In this document: positions 8,107-19,138 of the stretch, piece by piece
How positions within the stretch are numbered: position 1 is the stretch's first letter
Layout: each line of letters starts with the position of its first letter
Assembly: GCF_025152745.1 (NCBI RefSeq)
Contig: NZ_CP104041.1
Location: forward strand, 62,001-126,000
Length of the DNA: 64,000 nt
Reading direction: 5' to 3'
From: Rhizobium sp. WSM4643
GTDB taxonomy: Bacteria > Pseudomonadota > Alphaproteobacteria > Rhizobiales > Rhizobiaceae
Notes under the pieces: model-generated
Databases searched by the model: none
What the model saw: only the letters and a program-made list of their open reading frames with translations
Told to the model about the DNA's origin: nothing
Position numbers and translations under genes: made by a program

Positions 8107-8910
8107 TCAGTAGGCGGCGGCAGGTGCCGCGGCGGGGGCTACCTGCCCCTTCAACACGCCAAGCCAATCATTGGCGCGACCGGTCATCATGGCGATGTCG
8201 GATGCTATCGCCGCAAAATCGTAACCATAGCCCAGGAACCGCTTTACCATATCGGGATTGGGACCAACGATGCCGACCGGCTTGCCGGCCGAATGTGCGT
8301 CCTTTGCCGCCTTTTCGATCAGCGCCTGCACCTCCGGATGGGAGATATTGCCGATGTGGCCCATCGCAGCCGACAGATCGCCAGGCCCGACGAACAGCGC
8401 GTCGATGCCGTCGACCGCAGCGATCTCCGGCAGGCGCTCGATCGCCTCCGGCGTTTCGATTTGGACGATGGTGCAGACCTCACCGTTCGCCCGCTTCAGA
8501 TAGTCAGGGATCGTGCCGAATCTAGAGCCGCGATGAACGGCAGCGACACCACGAATGCCCTGCGGTGGATAGCGCGTGTAGGATGCAGCCGCGCGCGCCT
8601 CCTCGGCCGTTTGGACGAAGGGCAGCATGACGGTGCGCGCGCCGGCATCGAGCACGCGCTTGACCAGCACCTGATCGTTCCACGCAAGGCGCACCACGGC
8701 CTCGGCCGGCGTGCAGCCGATGGCGCGCAGGATGCCCGCAACATCGGAGACTTCGACCGGCACATGCTCCATGTCGACCACAAGGAAATCGAAGCCGGCA
8801 TAGCCGAGGGCCTCGGCCGTGGCGGGTGCCGCTGCCATCAGCCAGGTGCCGAGCGGGGCTGCGCGGTCCTTTTCGGCAAGCCATGCCTTGAAATGGTTGG
8901 TCAGGCTCAT
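8107..8910 (-). CDS. KDSG aldolase (HpcH/HpaI class II family)
   Basis: A 267-residue metal-dependent aldolase that should split 2-keto-3,6-dideoxy-6-sulfogluconate into pyruvate and 3-sulfolactaldehyde. The family signature is complete: base His49 in VVDMEHVPVE, metal ligands E152 in IVQIETPEAIERL and D178 in FVGPGDLSAAMG. The start at 8910 (MSLTNHF) is chosen over a longer frame because GGAG precedes it by seven bases and the dehydratase stops ten bases upstream. The C-terminus ends in an Ala/Pro-rich tail (VAPAAAPAAAY) that looks unstructured. Related enzymes act on ketodeoxyrhamnonate or ketodeoxygluconate, so the exact substrate rests on the cluster. Confidence 0.87.
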   Translation of the reverse strand: MSLTNHFKAWLAEKDRAAPLGTWLMAAAPATAEALGYAGFDFLVVDMEHVPVEVSDVAGILRAIGCTPAEAVVRLAWNDQVLVKRVLDAGARTVMLPFVQTAEEARAAASYTRYPPQGIRGVAAVHRGSRFGTIPDYLKRANGEVCTIVQIETPEAIERLPEIAAVDGIDALFVGPGDLSAAMGHIGNISHPEVQALIEKAAKDAHSAGKPVGIVGPNPDMVKRFLGYGYDFAAIASDIAMMTGRANDWLGVLKGQVAPAAAPAAAY

Positions 8911-8920
8911 GGTCGTCTCC

Positions 8921-10666
8921 TCAGTAAATGGCAGGATCGGGCACGGCGGCCGTTCCACTCAGAAAATCGAAATCGCAGCCCTGATCGGCCTGGCTGACAT
9001 GCTGCTGGTAAAGTGCCGCGAAAGAACGCTGGTAGGCCGGCGGGGCGGGCTTCCACTCGGCGCGCCTGCGGGTAATTTCCGCCTCGTCGACCTGCATGTT
9101 GATCGTCCCCGCCTCAACGTCGAGTTCGATCAGGTCGCCGGTCTTCAAAAGCGCCAGCGGTCCGCCGATGGCGGCCTCGGGAGAGACATGCAGGATGCAG
9201 GTGCCGTAATGCGTACCGCTCATGCGGCCATCGCAGATACGCACCATGTCGCGCACGCCTTGCTTCAGAAGCTTTTTGGGGATCGGCAGATTGCCCCATT
9301 CCGGCATGCCGGGGGCGCCGACCGGGCCGGCGTTGCGCAACACGATGACCGTGTTCTCGGTGATATCCAGATCGGGATCGTCGAGCGTTTTGTTCATGAC
9401 ACCGGGATTGTCGAAGACGATAGCCGGGCCGAGATGCTTGAGGAATTTCGGATTGGCCGCAGAGGACTTCATGACGGCACCGTTGGGCGCCAGATTGCCG
9501 CGCAGGACTTCCAGTGTCTTGCCGCGCGACAGCGGCACCACCGGATTGTCCTCACCGCGAATGACATCGTCGTTCCAGCAGTCCGCGCCGGCGATGTTTT
9601 CGCCGAGCGTTTGGCCGTTGACCGTCGGCCGGGCGAGGTCGAGGTGACGGGAAAATTTGTTCAGCAGCGCCAGCAGACCGCCGGCGAAATAAAAATCCTC
9701 CATCAGGTATTCGCCCGATGGAAAGACATTGGCCGCGACCGGCACCTTACCGGCCATCGCTGCCATGTCGTCCAGTGACAGATCGATATCGGCGCGGCGC
9801 GCCATCGCAACCAGATGGACGGCGGCGTTGGTGGAGCCGCCGAGCGCCATATAGGCGACGAGGCCGTTGAGAAAACTCGCCTTATCGAGAATGTCGGACG
9901 GCTTCAAATCTTCCCAGACCATCTCGACGATGCGCACGCCGCAGGCTGACGCCATGCGCGGATGGCCGGAATCGGTCGCCGGGATCGAGGACGCGCCGGG
10001 TAAGGTCAACCCCATCGCATCGACGATCGAGGTCATGGTCGAGGCCGTGCCGATCGTGTTGCAGGTACCGGCGGAGCGGGTCATCCGGCTTTCAAGATCG
10101 ACCCAGTCATCCTGCGTGATGTTGCCAGCACGAAGTTCGTCCCAGTATTTCTTGGTATGCGTCCCTGCCCCGGTCTTGACGCCGCGCCACTGTCCGTTCG
10201 ACATCGGCCCGGCCGGGCAATAAATTACCGGAATATCCATGGAGATCGCGCCCATCAACAGCGCCGGCGTGGACTTGTCGCAGCCGCCGAGCAGCACGGC
10301 ACCATCGACCGGATGCGAACGCAGCAGTTCCTCGCATTCCATCGCTAAAAAATTGCGATAGAGCATCGTTGTCGGCTTCACCATCACCTCGCCGACCGAG
10401 AGGGCCGGCATCTCGACAGGATAGCCGCCCGCTTGCCAGACGCCGCGCTTCACCGCCTCGGCCCGGTCGCGCAGATGCGCGTGGCAAGGACTCATCTCGC
10501 TCCAGGTGTTGATGATGCCGATCACCGGCCGGCCCATGAACTCGTCGCGGCGCATGCCCATCTGCTGCGTGCGCTGCCGGTGGGCAAAGCCGCGCATGTC
10601 GTCGGAGGCAAACCAGCGTTGGCTGCGCAGTTCCGAAAGATCGCGTTTTTTCTTCACGTCGCTCAT
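8921..10666 (-). CDS. Sulfogluconate dehydratase (IlvD/EDD family)
   Basis: A 581-residue Fe-S dehydratase of the IlvD/Edd family. Cluster-binding cysteines are visible as C61 (SPCHAHL), C129 (GGCDKSTPALLMG) and C202 (AGTCNTIGTAST), the pattern of [2Fe-2S] sugar-acid dehydratases, and the conserved RMSGTHYG supplies the catalytic Ser region near the C-terminus. It should convert sulfogluconate to 2-keto-3,6-dideoxy-6-sulfogluconate. Its start overlaps the stop of the second permease by four bases (ATGA), so catabolic genes are translationally coupled to the importer. Without the context it would be called a sugar-acid dehydratase of unknown substrate. Confidence 0.88.
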   Translation of the reverse strand: MSDVKKKRDLSELRSQRWFASDDMRGFAHRQRTQQMGMRRDEFMGRPVIGIINTWSEMSPCHAHLRDRAEAVKRGVWQAGGYPVEMPALSVGEVMVKPTTMLYRNFLAMECEELLRSHPVDGAVLLGGCDKSTPALLMGAISMDIPVIYCPAGPMSNGQWRGVKTGAGTHTKKYWDELRAGNITQDDWVDLESRMTRSAGTCNTIGTASTMTSIVDAMGLTLPGASSIPATDSGHPRMASACGVRIVEMVWEDLKPSDILDKASFLNGLVAYMALGGSTNAAVHLVAMARRADIDLSLDDMAAMAGKVPVAANVFPSGEYLMEDFYFAGGLLALLNKFSRHLDLARPTVNGQTLGENIAGADCWNDDVIRGEDNPVVPLSRGKTLEVLRGNLAPNGAVMKSSAANPKFLKHLGPAIVFDNPGVMNKTLDDPDLDITENTVIVLRNAGPVGAPGMPEWGNLPIPKKLLKQGVRDMVRICDGRMSGTHYGTCILHVSPEAAIGGPLALLKTGDLIELDVEAGTINMQVDEAEITRRRAEWKPAPPAYQRSFAALYQQHVSQADQGCDFDFLSGTAAVPDPAIY

Positions 10667-11517
10667 CCCTTGATCCCGCCGGCGGTCAGGCCGGAGACAA
10701 CACGCTCCTGGAAGATGACGATCAGGATGGCGACCGGCACGATACCGACGACGAGTGCTGCCGAGATGACCGGCCAGGGAAAGGCGAACTCGCCCTGATA
10801 GAGCTGGATGCCGACCGGCAGCGTGCGTAGCGACGGGTTGGAGTTGAACGAAAGCGCCAGCAGGAATTCATCCCATGCATTGACGAAAGCAAGGATGCCT
10901 GCGGTGAATACACCGGGTGCGCAGAGCGGTACCACCACTTTGAAAAGCGCGCCCATGCGCGTGCAGCCGTCGATCATCGCGGCATTTTCCAGATCGCGGG
11001 GGATACCTTCGAAAAAGGACACCAGCATCAGCGTGCAAACCGGGAGGCTGAGCACCGTGTAGGGCAGGATGAGCGCTGTCCAACTGTTCAGGAGATTGAG
11101 CGCCCGCATGATCTCGAACAGCGGCACCAGCAGCGTCACCAGCGGGAATGTCGAAACGGCGATGATCAGCGACAGGATCAGCCCACGATAAGTCAGGTTG
11201 AGCCGGGCGAGCGCATAGGCCGCCAGCACCGAGACCAGCAGCGTCAGAGCAGTCGAAAGCAGCGCCACCATGAAACTGTTGAACAGGAAGACGTGCAACG
11301 GTTGGTCGGAAAAGGCCTGCACGAAGTTCTGCACGGTCGGCGCATGCGGGATCCAGCTAATGGGCTTAGCCGTCAACTCGGTTTCCGTCTTCAGCGAAGT
11401 GAACAGGATCCAGAGCGCCGGGAACATGCCGTTGATCAGAAGAATTCCGGCGGCGATCAGCCGCAGCGGCTTGCCGGACAGGAAGGATGTCGAACCCGAA
11501 GCCAATGTCATGCTCAT
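10663..11517 (-). CDS. ABC transporter permease (MalG-type) of the SQ importer
   Basis: A 284-residue inner-membrane permease with six predicted spans of the MalG/CUT1 type. The EAA loop that docks the ATPase is visible as ENAAMIDGCTRMGALFKVVVPL, degenerate at the first residue as usual. The start ATG at 11517 has GGAG eight bases upstream; a second in-frame ATG follows two codons later. It begins five bases after the other permease stops and ends overlapping the dehydratase start. With its partner it should form the channel for SQ or SQ-glycerol uptake. The CUT1 organisation is the same as in the Agrobacterium Smo importer. Confidence 0.88.
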   Translation of the reverse strand: MSMTLASGSTSFLSGKPLRLIAAGILLINGMFPALWILFTSLKTETELTAKPISWIPHAPTVQNFVQAFSDQPLHVFLFNSFMVALLSTALTLLVSVLAAYALARLNLTYRGLILSLIIAVSTFPLVTLLVPLFEIMRALNLLNSWTALILPYTVLSLPVCTLMLVSFFEGIPRDLENAAMIDGCTRMGALFKVVVPLCAPGVFTAGILAFVNAWDEFLLALSFNSNPSLRTLPVGIQLYQGEFAFPWPVISAALVVGIVPVAILIVIFQERVVSGLTAGGIKG

Positions 11518-11522
11518 GGCGA

Positions 11523-12458
11523 TTACTCCTTGGTCCGGATCATGCGGAGGTAGACGGCCGTTACGCACATGGAAAGTGCGAACATGACGACGGCGAGTGC
11601 CGACCCATAGCCGAGATCGAGGAAGGAAACGGTGTTCTGATGGATGTACATCGCGAGCGTCGAGGTCGATGTGCCGGGCCCGCCGCCCGTCATCATGTAG
11701 GGGATATCAAAGGTCTGCAGCGCGGTGATCGTCCGGAAAATCAGCGCCACGACGATCGACGGCTTCAGAAGCGGCAGCGTGATCTCGAAGAATTGGCGCA
11801 GCCGCCCGGCGCCATCGACATCCGCAGCTTCATAGAGCGAGCGCGGAATGGTCTGCAGGCCGGCGAGAATGATCAGCGCCATGAAGGACGAGGTCTTCCA
11901 GATGATGGTCAGGCAGATGGCGGCGAAGGCCCAGTTCGGAGAATTAAACCAGATGATCCCCTCGAAGCCGAGACGGTTCAGCACGTCATTGACGACACCG
12001 TATTCCGAATGGAAGAACCAGGCGAAGATCAGGCCGGCGAAGGATAGCGGTAGCGCCCAGGGGATGAGCAGCGACAGGCGAACGGGCCACTGCATAGCGA
12101 ACGAGAGGTTCGCCATCAGGGCGAGACCAAGCCCGACCAACAGAGCGCCGGGAACGGTGATCAGCGTGATCAACACTGTGTTCCAGGTGGTTTCCCAGAA
12201 GACCGGGTCACCGATCATCAACCGGTAATTGTCCAGCCCGGCAAACTCGGCCGGCAGGCCCGAGGTCAGAGACAGATTGAAAAAACTAGTATAGACGAGC
12301 CGGCAGACCGGGTAGACGATGATCAGCGCCAGGAGAACTGCGGCCGGAAATAGAAGCAGTACGGCCAGCGAACGGTCGCTGAGGTCGAGCCAGCGCGTCC
12401 AATTGGCAGGTTGGGCTTCCTGTGCGTCTGTCGCTTTGAATGTGGTTGTCGTCGCCAT
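11523..12458 (-). CDS. ABC transporter permease (MalF-type) of the SQ importer
   Basis: A 311-residue permease with six predicted spans and the EAA-loop segment [23 protein letters not shown]. The N-terminal 25 residues are polar, followed by the first span near 30. The start at ATG 12458 (MATTTTF) is preferred; an upstream in-frame ATG at 12476 has no better ribosome site, so the true start is uncertain by six codons. The gene lies about 140 bp behind the binding-protein gene, and that gap holds a strong hairpin, so its expression may be set below that of the binding protein. Confidence 0.86.
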   Translation of the reverse strand: MATTTTFKATDAQEAQPANWTRWLDLSDRSLAVLLLFPAAVLLALIIVYPVCRLVYTSFFNLSLTSGLPAEFAGLDNYRLMIGDPVFWETTWNTVLITLITVPGALLVGLGLALMANLSFAMQWPVRLSLLIPWALPLSFAGLIFAWFFHSEYGVVNDVLNRLGFEGIIWFNSPNWAFAAICLTIIWKTSSFMALIILAGLQTIPRSLYEAADVDGAGRLRQFFEITLPLLKPSIVVALIFRTITALQTFDIPYMMTGGGPGTSTSTLAMYIHQNTVSFLDLGYGSALAVVMFALSMCVTAVYLRMIRTKE

Positions 12459-12547
12459 GGTTTCGTTCCGAAACATTGAGAGGGTCGGACGGCGAGGCCT
12501 TTTGCCTCGCAACCGAAAGGTCGCTCGTCCCACCCCTTGAGAAACTC

Positions 12548-12573
12548 TCCCCTCCCCAAAGACAGGGAGGGGA
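12548..12573 (-). terminator. Hairpin between SQ binding-protein and permease genes
   Basis: A 9-bp perfect inverted repeat, TCCCCTCCC at 12548-12556 and GGGAGGGGA at 12565-12573, with an 8-base loop. It lies 24 bp after the binding-protein stop on the transcribed (minus) strand. There is no clear T-run, so it is more likely a processing/3'-end-stabilising or attenuating hairpin than a full terminator. Such a structure would let the binding protein be made in excess over the permeases. Confidence 0.65.
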
Positions 12574-12596
12574 TTCCGCGAGAGCTTAAGGGGTCC

Positions 12597-14985
<2,389 letters not shown>

Positions 14986-15040
14986 TTCAACCTCCCGGGG
15001 ATGGCACCTCATCCCGTGCCCATCGCTATTTCTAGGTTTA

Positions 15041-15069
15041 ATAATAGCGCTACGATTTTTCTTTTGCAA
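15041..15069 (-). promoter_or_regulatory. Promoter and operator of the SQ operon
   Basis: On the minus strand TTGCAA (15064-15069) and TATTAT (15041-15046) are separated by exactly 17 bp, a good sigma-70-type promoter reading toward the ATPase gene. The -10 box lies inside ATAATAGCGCTACGAT (15041-15056), which matches 14 of 16 bases of the perfect palindrome found at the regulator's own promoter. A repressor bound here would block the -10 region. Sites are read by eye; no binding data. Confidence 0.7.
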
Positions 15070-15182
15070 GCAGGACTGCTCAAAATCGGCTCGCGAGGTG
15101 CTGGCAGACCGACGAGGACGCTGTGAAGTTTGCGATTTACTGAGCTATATCAGGTAATTAAGCTATTATCTTCCAAACGGAA

Positions 15183-15235
15183 TTGTTCCGCAGAAATCCA
15201 TGGGTTATCATGCGTGCGAATAATAGCGCTATTAT
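15183..15235 (+). promoter_or_regulatory. Promoter and palindromic operator of the SQ regulator gene
   Basis: TTGTTC (15183-15188) and TATCAT (15206-15211), 17 bp apart, form a plausible promoter for the lacI-type gene. Right at the expected transcription start sits the perfect 16-bp palindrome ATAATAGCGCTATTAT (15220-15235), with the central CG step typical of LacI-family operators. Together with the near-identical site at 15041-15056 it suggests that the regulator represses both itself and the divergent SQ operon. A third, half-conserved copy (GCTATTAT, 15162-15169) lies between them. Confidence 0.75.
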
Positions 15236-15248
15236 ATCGACAGGAAGA

Positions 15249-16298
15249 ATGGTGGATACTCGACGCTCCGTTAAGCCGACACGCAAACGCCGCAAGATTC
15301 AGCGTGTCACGATGATGGATGTCGCGGCACGGGCGGAGGTTTCGCCCTCTACCGTCTCGCTCTATCTGCGCAAGCCGGAAGCCGTATCAGCGTCGGCCAG
15401 CGAGGCGATCGCAAAATCCATCGAAGCTCTCAACTATGTTCCGAACCTGATGGCGGGAGGGCTCGCCGCCGCCTCTTCCCGCGCCGTCAGCATTATTGTG
15501 CCATCGGTGCGAAATGCCTTCTTCGCCGAAACAGTTGCAACCATGCAGGCGGAACTGGGTAAGGAGCGGCTGCAGGTTCTGCTCGGCCATACCGAATACA
15601 GCGAGCGCGAGGAGGAAAACCTCGTGCGCATGGCGTTGTCCTGGGCTCCGGCAGCGATCGTGCTGACGGGGCTTAGCCACAGCAACGCAACCAGAAAGCT
15701 CTTGCGCGAAAGCAGCGTGCCGGTGGTCGAAATCTGGGAACTCGGTTCGGAGCCGATCGATATGGCCGTCGGCTTCCACCACGAACAGGTCGGCCGGTCA
15801 GCCGCTGCTCATCTCGTCCAGCGCAACCGTCGCAAGCTCGTCTTTCTCGGCGCCCGCCTGCAGGAAGACAAGAGAGCGGCGCACCGGGCCGAAGGATTTG
15901 TCGATGAAGCCCGCAAGACCCCAGGCGTCACCGCCGAAATCATCAAGCACCCGGCGCCGTCGAGTGCGGAAGTGGGCGCAATGCTGCTTGGTGAAACCAT
16001 GCGCACGTTTCGCGATGTGGACGCCATCGCCTGCTCCAACGACCATGTGGCGCTCGGCGTGATCTTCGAATGCCAGCGGCTTGGCATCGACATTCCGGGG
16101 CAGCTCTCGGTCGTCGGCTTCGGAGATCTGAGCTTTAGTGCCGCTTCCAACCCGTCCCTGACCACCATCCGCCCGCCTGGAGATCTGATCGGCACCGAGG
16201 CGGCACGTCTGATCCTTGAGCGCAGCGCGCATGGCGGAGAGAGGACCCCCACGGTGATCGACACCCGGTTCACCCTGCTTCACCGGCAAAGCAGCTAG
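15249..16298 (+). CDS. LacI-family transcriptional regulator of the SQ cluster
   Basis: A 349-residue LacI/GalR regulator. Residues from about 20 form the helix-turn-helix and hinge (TMMDVAARAEVSPSTVSLYL, ALNYVPNLMAGGLAA), followed by a periplasmic-binding-protein-like sensor domain (AVSIIVPSVRNAFFAE, IACSNDHVALG, SVVGFGD). The start is placed at ATG 15249: the longer readings at 15210 and 15183 would run through the operator and the promoter. An AGGA lies only three bases upstream, so translation may be weak. Divergent orientation to the SQ operon and shared palindromes argue that it senses SQ or an SQ metabolite. It belongs with the LacI-type regulators reported beside other SQ gene clusters. 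Confidence 0.88.
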   Translation: MVDTRRSVKPTRKRRKIQRVTMMDVAARAEVSPSTVSLYLRKPEAVSASASEAIAKSIEALNYVPNLMAGGLAAASSRAVSIIVPSVRNAFFAETVATMQAELGKERLQVLLGHTEYSEREEENLVRMALSWAPAAIVLTGLSHSNATRKLLRESSVPVVEIWELGSEPIDMAVGFHHEQVGRSAAAHLVQRNRRKLVFLGARLQEDKRAAHRAEGFVDEARKTPGVTAEIIKHPAPSSAEVGAMLLGETMRTFRDVDAIACSNDHVALGVIFECQRLGIDIPGQLSVVGFGDLSFSAASNPSLTTIRPPGDLIGTEAARLILERSAHGGERTPTVIDTRFTLLHRQSS

Positions 16299-16456
16299 CG
16301 GTAAAACACCGCAACGATCGAAAATTTGATCTACAAACGGAGGAAGATCAAAAGTACCCGAACGGCTGCTACGACTGGCGATCACGCGCAAGGCCGCGCC
16401 GCAAGAACAAGAGAATCCGCGCCGCAGATGGCGCTACAGCATGGGAGACATCATTT

Positions 16457-17515
16457 ATGACCAAAGCCTGCGAAGTCAGCTGGTTTTCCGCTCTATGTGA
16501 TGACGACTACGAGTTTCTCGGCGTCCCCGATCCGCAGTTGCAATCGAGCTTCGAACACTGTCGCGATATCGTGCTGCAGGCTGAAAGCAGCGGCTTCGAC
16601 AATATCCTGCTTCCCTCGGGGTATGCGCTGGGCATTGATACCACCGCCATTGCCTCAGCGATGGCCGTGCTCACACGCCGCATCAAGCTGCTGATGGCTG
16701 TCAGAATCGGCGAAAGCTGGCCGCCGCAACTGGCCCGCCAGATTGCCACCATCGACCGCATGGCCGGTGGCCGCCTGTCGGTCAACATCATCTCCAGCGA
16801 AATGCCCGGCGAAACTCTTGCGAGCGGCCCACGTTATGCCCGCACAATCGAGGCCATGTCGATCCTGCGCACGCTGCTTGACGGAAAGCCACTCGATCAC
16901 GACGGCGCGTTCTGGAAGCTGAAAGTCGATCCGCCGCGGATCGCTTCGCTGTCGAGTCGCTGCCCGCAATTCTATTTCGGCGGCCTCTCAGAGGACGCTC
17001 GAGAGGCGGCTGCGGAAGGTGCCGATATCTATCTGATGTGGCCGGACCGCATGGAGGTCGTGCGCGAAACGATCGCCGATCTTCGCAGCCGTGCGGAAAG
17101 GCGCGGCCGGACGCTCCGGTTCGGTTACCGCGTACACGTCATTGTTCGTGAAACAGAAGCAGAGGCGCGAATTGCCGCGGACCGTCTGCTGTCGAAGCTC
17201 GACGACTCGGCCGGTGCGGCGATCCGCGCCAAATCGCTGGACAGCCAATCGGTGGGCGTGCGGCGCCAGGCGGAACTGCGCGAGCAGGCCGGCGACGAGG
17301 GCTATGTCGAGGACAATCTCTGGACCGGGATCGGCCGCGCTCGTTCCGGCTGTGGTGCTGCGATCGTCGGCGATCCGGACCAGGTTCTTGCAAAGCTGCG
17401 AGCCTACCGGGCGGAAGGTATCGAAGCTTTTATCCTCTCGGGCTACCCGCACATGGCTGAGGCCGACCTCTTTTCCCGTCACGTCTTATCTCGATTGGAT
17501 CACGGTCCACTTTGA
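16457..17515 (+). CDS. SsuD/SmoC-like flavin-dependent sulfonate monooxygenase
   Basis: A 352-residue luciferase-like monooxygenase of the alkanesulfonate monooxygenase group. Segments shared with SsuD run through the protein: LLMAVRIGESWPPQLARQIA, TIDRMAGGRLSVNI, CPQFYFGGLSEDAREAAAEG, FGYRVHVIVRETEAEA, DNLWTGIGRARSGCGAAIVG and FILSGYPHMAEAD. Such enzymes use FMNH2 supplied by a separate flavin reductase and O2 to break C-S bonds, releasing sulfite; SmoC does this on SQ in Agrobacterium. It lies 158 bp behind the SQ regulator on the same strand, with GGGAG nine bases before ATG 16457. No flavin reductase gene is in the window. Whether it acts on SQ, sulfolactate or an unrelated sulfonate is open. 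Confidence 0.85.
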   Translation: MTKACEVSWFSALCDDDYEFLGVPDPQLQSSFEHCRDIVLQAESSGFDNILLPSGYALGIDTTAIASAMAVLTRRIKLLMAVRIGESWPPQLARQIATIDRMAGGRLSVNIISSEMPGETLASGPRYARTIEAMSILRTLLDGKPLDHDGAFWKLKVDPPRIASLSSRCPQFYFGGLSEDAREAAAEGADIYLMWPDRMEVVRETIADLRSRAERRGRTLRFGYRVHVIVRETEAEARIAADRLLSKLDDSAGAAIRAKSLDSQSVGVRRQAELREQAGDEGYVEDNLWTGIGRARSGCGAAIVGDPDQVLAKLRAYRAEGIEAFILSGYPHMAEADLFSRHVLSRLDHGPL

Positions 17516-18071
17516 TGGAACGCTATCTGCAACAGGCCCGCGTCGGAATTTAAATTGGGCCCGCAGCACCTCGGGTGCGCGGCGTTAGCAATCATGTTCG
17601 CCTTGATGAGATTCAAACTGACGACCTCCGATTGTCAGTTCGAGTTTGGATAACGTTGATTTATGGAACTGTGCCGGCGCGGAGCCTCATACTGTCGACA
17701 CCGACGCATACGGCTGCCTCCACTCGAACTGCCGTTGACGGACGCTGGTTTCCCGTCACATCAAGGGAAGACCAATTTTGTCCGGTTTGCACTCACTTCG
17801 CCGAGCTCTATGCCCTTATCAGCAGTCTTCGCAGATTAGGGCATCGGAGAAACGGAGCGTAGCCAATAATTTCCCCCGATCCGTCACGTATCTCCATGCG
17901 CCGGGCAGAGATGACCCCTTGCAGCCTCAGCGATGAGTTCGCGATTATCGGCAAGCGCCTCCCTCCTCGCTTGCAGCAGGTTGCAGCCGCGCGAAATCCG
18001 ACGTTCACGCCAGCCTCGATATGTAATGGAGAATGGGCACGTTGTTTGCCGATCGACGCGGGAAAGCACCG
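17516..18071. other. Intergenic stretch without a convincing gene
   Basis: About 560 bp between the monooxygenase and the LysR gene. On the minus strand, 17808-18078, two overlapping frames read protein-like text in succession (NLLQARREALADNRELIAEA in one, then VISARRMEIRDGSGEIIGYA in another), which could be the frameshifted end of a decayed gene, but I recognise no family. The plus-strand frame 17575-17862 shows no motif or ribosome site. No clear terminator or promoter seen. Confidence 0.4.
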
Positions 18072-19031
18072 TCAGCACGCTTCATTTGGCAGGGGCTGCT
18101 CGCCGACATTAAGTGGCAGCAATATCTCGGCGATCAAGTTCCGAATCCAACGATGGGCGGGGTTCCCTGTCGAGCGCTTGTGCCACACGCCGACGATGAG
18201 GGCCGGCGGAAGCGGCATGGGAGCGTTATAGAGGGAGAGCCCGAAAAGATCCGCCAAGCGCTCTGCCAATTGTCGAGGGACGAGTGCAATATGATCACTC
18301 TCGCTTACAGCTCGGCAGACGCCGAAGAAAACAGGAACCGTCATGACCACCTTCCGAGTTCGTCCGATCTTGGCCAGTGCCGCATCACCCATGGCTTTTG
18401 TGTTTCCTTCAGGGGAGAAGAGGATGTGCCCGAGATCGCAAAAAAGATCGATCGGCAGGGTTGCGCCAGATTTTATTCCGGCTGCTTCGATTGCTGCGTT
18501 TCCTTTTCGGGCGATAGTTGTGAAGGACGACCGGAATTGCGCATGTCGGTCGATCCAGTCTGGAAATTCTGCATCAGGAATGAGAGCCATGTCGGCTTCA
18601 TAGCGCTCAAGAGAATCGATGTAGCTGTTTGGGACGAGGTCGACCAATTGCACCCGAATACCCGGAGCACGTTCGTGAATCTCGCGCGCCAGCCGCGGCA
18701 TCAGCATCTCCGCAAAGAAATCGCTTCCTGCTAGCTTGAAAGTGAGGCTGGCGCTACCGGGATCAAAAGAGGTGCTACTGAACAGCGCCTCCATCCTGTC
18801 GAGCGTCTCACGAAGAGGCATGGCTAAACCTCTTGCATAATCCGTCGGGCGCAAACCTTGGCCATGACGGACGAACAGCTGATCATCGAGCGCATGACGC
18901 AGTCTTGAGAGTGCGCCGGAAACCGCTGACTGAGACATTCCAAGTTTCTCACCGGCCTTCACGGTCGACCCTTCCCGCAACAAGGCGTCGAGCACACGCA
19001 CAAGATTGAGATCAAAGGTCGCGAAATTCAT
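18072..19031 (-). CDS. LysR-family transcriptional regulator
   Basis: A 319-residue LysR-type regulator. Residues 4-62 are the winged helix-turn-helix (DLNLVRVLDALLREGSTVKA, GEKLGMSQSAVSGALSRLRH), followed by the effector-binding domain with the usual two lobes. The N-terminal form (FATFDLNLVRVLDALL) is of the NodD/LeuO/PcaQ-like branch. It is transcribed away from a cupin gene, with 107 bp between the two starts, the classic arrangement in which a LysR protein controls its divergent neighbour. The inducer is unknown. The gene has normal length and no defect. Confidence 0.9.
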   Translation of the reverse strand: MNFATFDLNLVRVLDALLREGSTVKAGEKLGMSQSAVSGALSRLRHALDDQLFVRHGQGLRPTDYARGLAMPLRETLDRMEALFSSTSFDPGSASLTFKLAGSDFFAEMLMPRLAREIHERAPGIRVQLVDLVPNSYIDSLERYEADMALIPDAEFPDWIDRHAQFRSSFTTIARKGNAAIEAAGIKSGATLPIDLFCDLGHILFSPEGNTKAMGDAALAKIGRTRKVVMTVPVFFGVCRAVSESDHIALVPRQLAERLADLFGLSLYNAPMPLPPALIVGVWHKRSTGNPAHRWIRNLIAEILLPLNVGEQPLPNEAC

Positions 19032-19098
19032 TTCACCGATAGTTTCTATATGATCAAACGATTTTCTTAATAACGGATCGGATGGTAAAAACTACAAC

Positions 19099-19114
19099 AC
19101 GAAAGCGCTTTCGT
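19099..19114. promoter_or_regulatory. Perfect 16-bp palindrome upstream of the cupin gene
   Basis: ACGAAAGCGCTTTCGT is its own reverse complement and ends 24 bp before the cupin start. The core GAAAGCGCTTTC looks like LacI/CcpA-type operators rather than a LysR box, so a repressor other than the divergent LysR may also act here. Confidence 0.5.
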
Positions 19115-19138
19115 TTCATCCCAACCGAGGAGGAAACG

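Noticed and set aside
15183..15248. Longer LacI protein starting at TTG 15183 or ATG 15210
   Set aside because: These codons overlap the promoter and operator; residues before MVDTRRS show no LacI similarity.
17575..17862. 95-codon plus-strand frame between monooxygenase and LysR genes
   Set aside because: No ribosome site, no motif, and composition unlike neighbouring genes.
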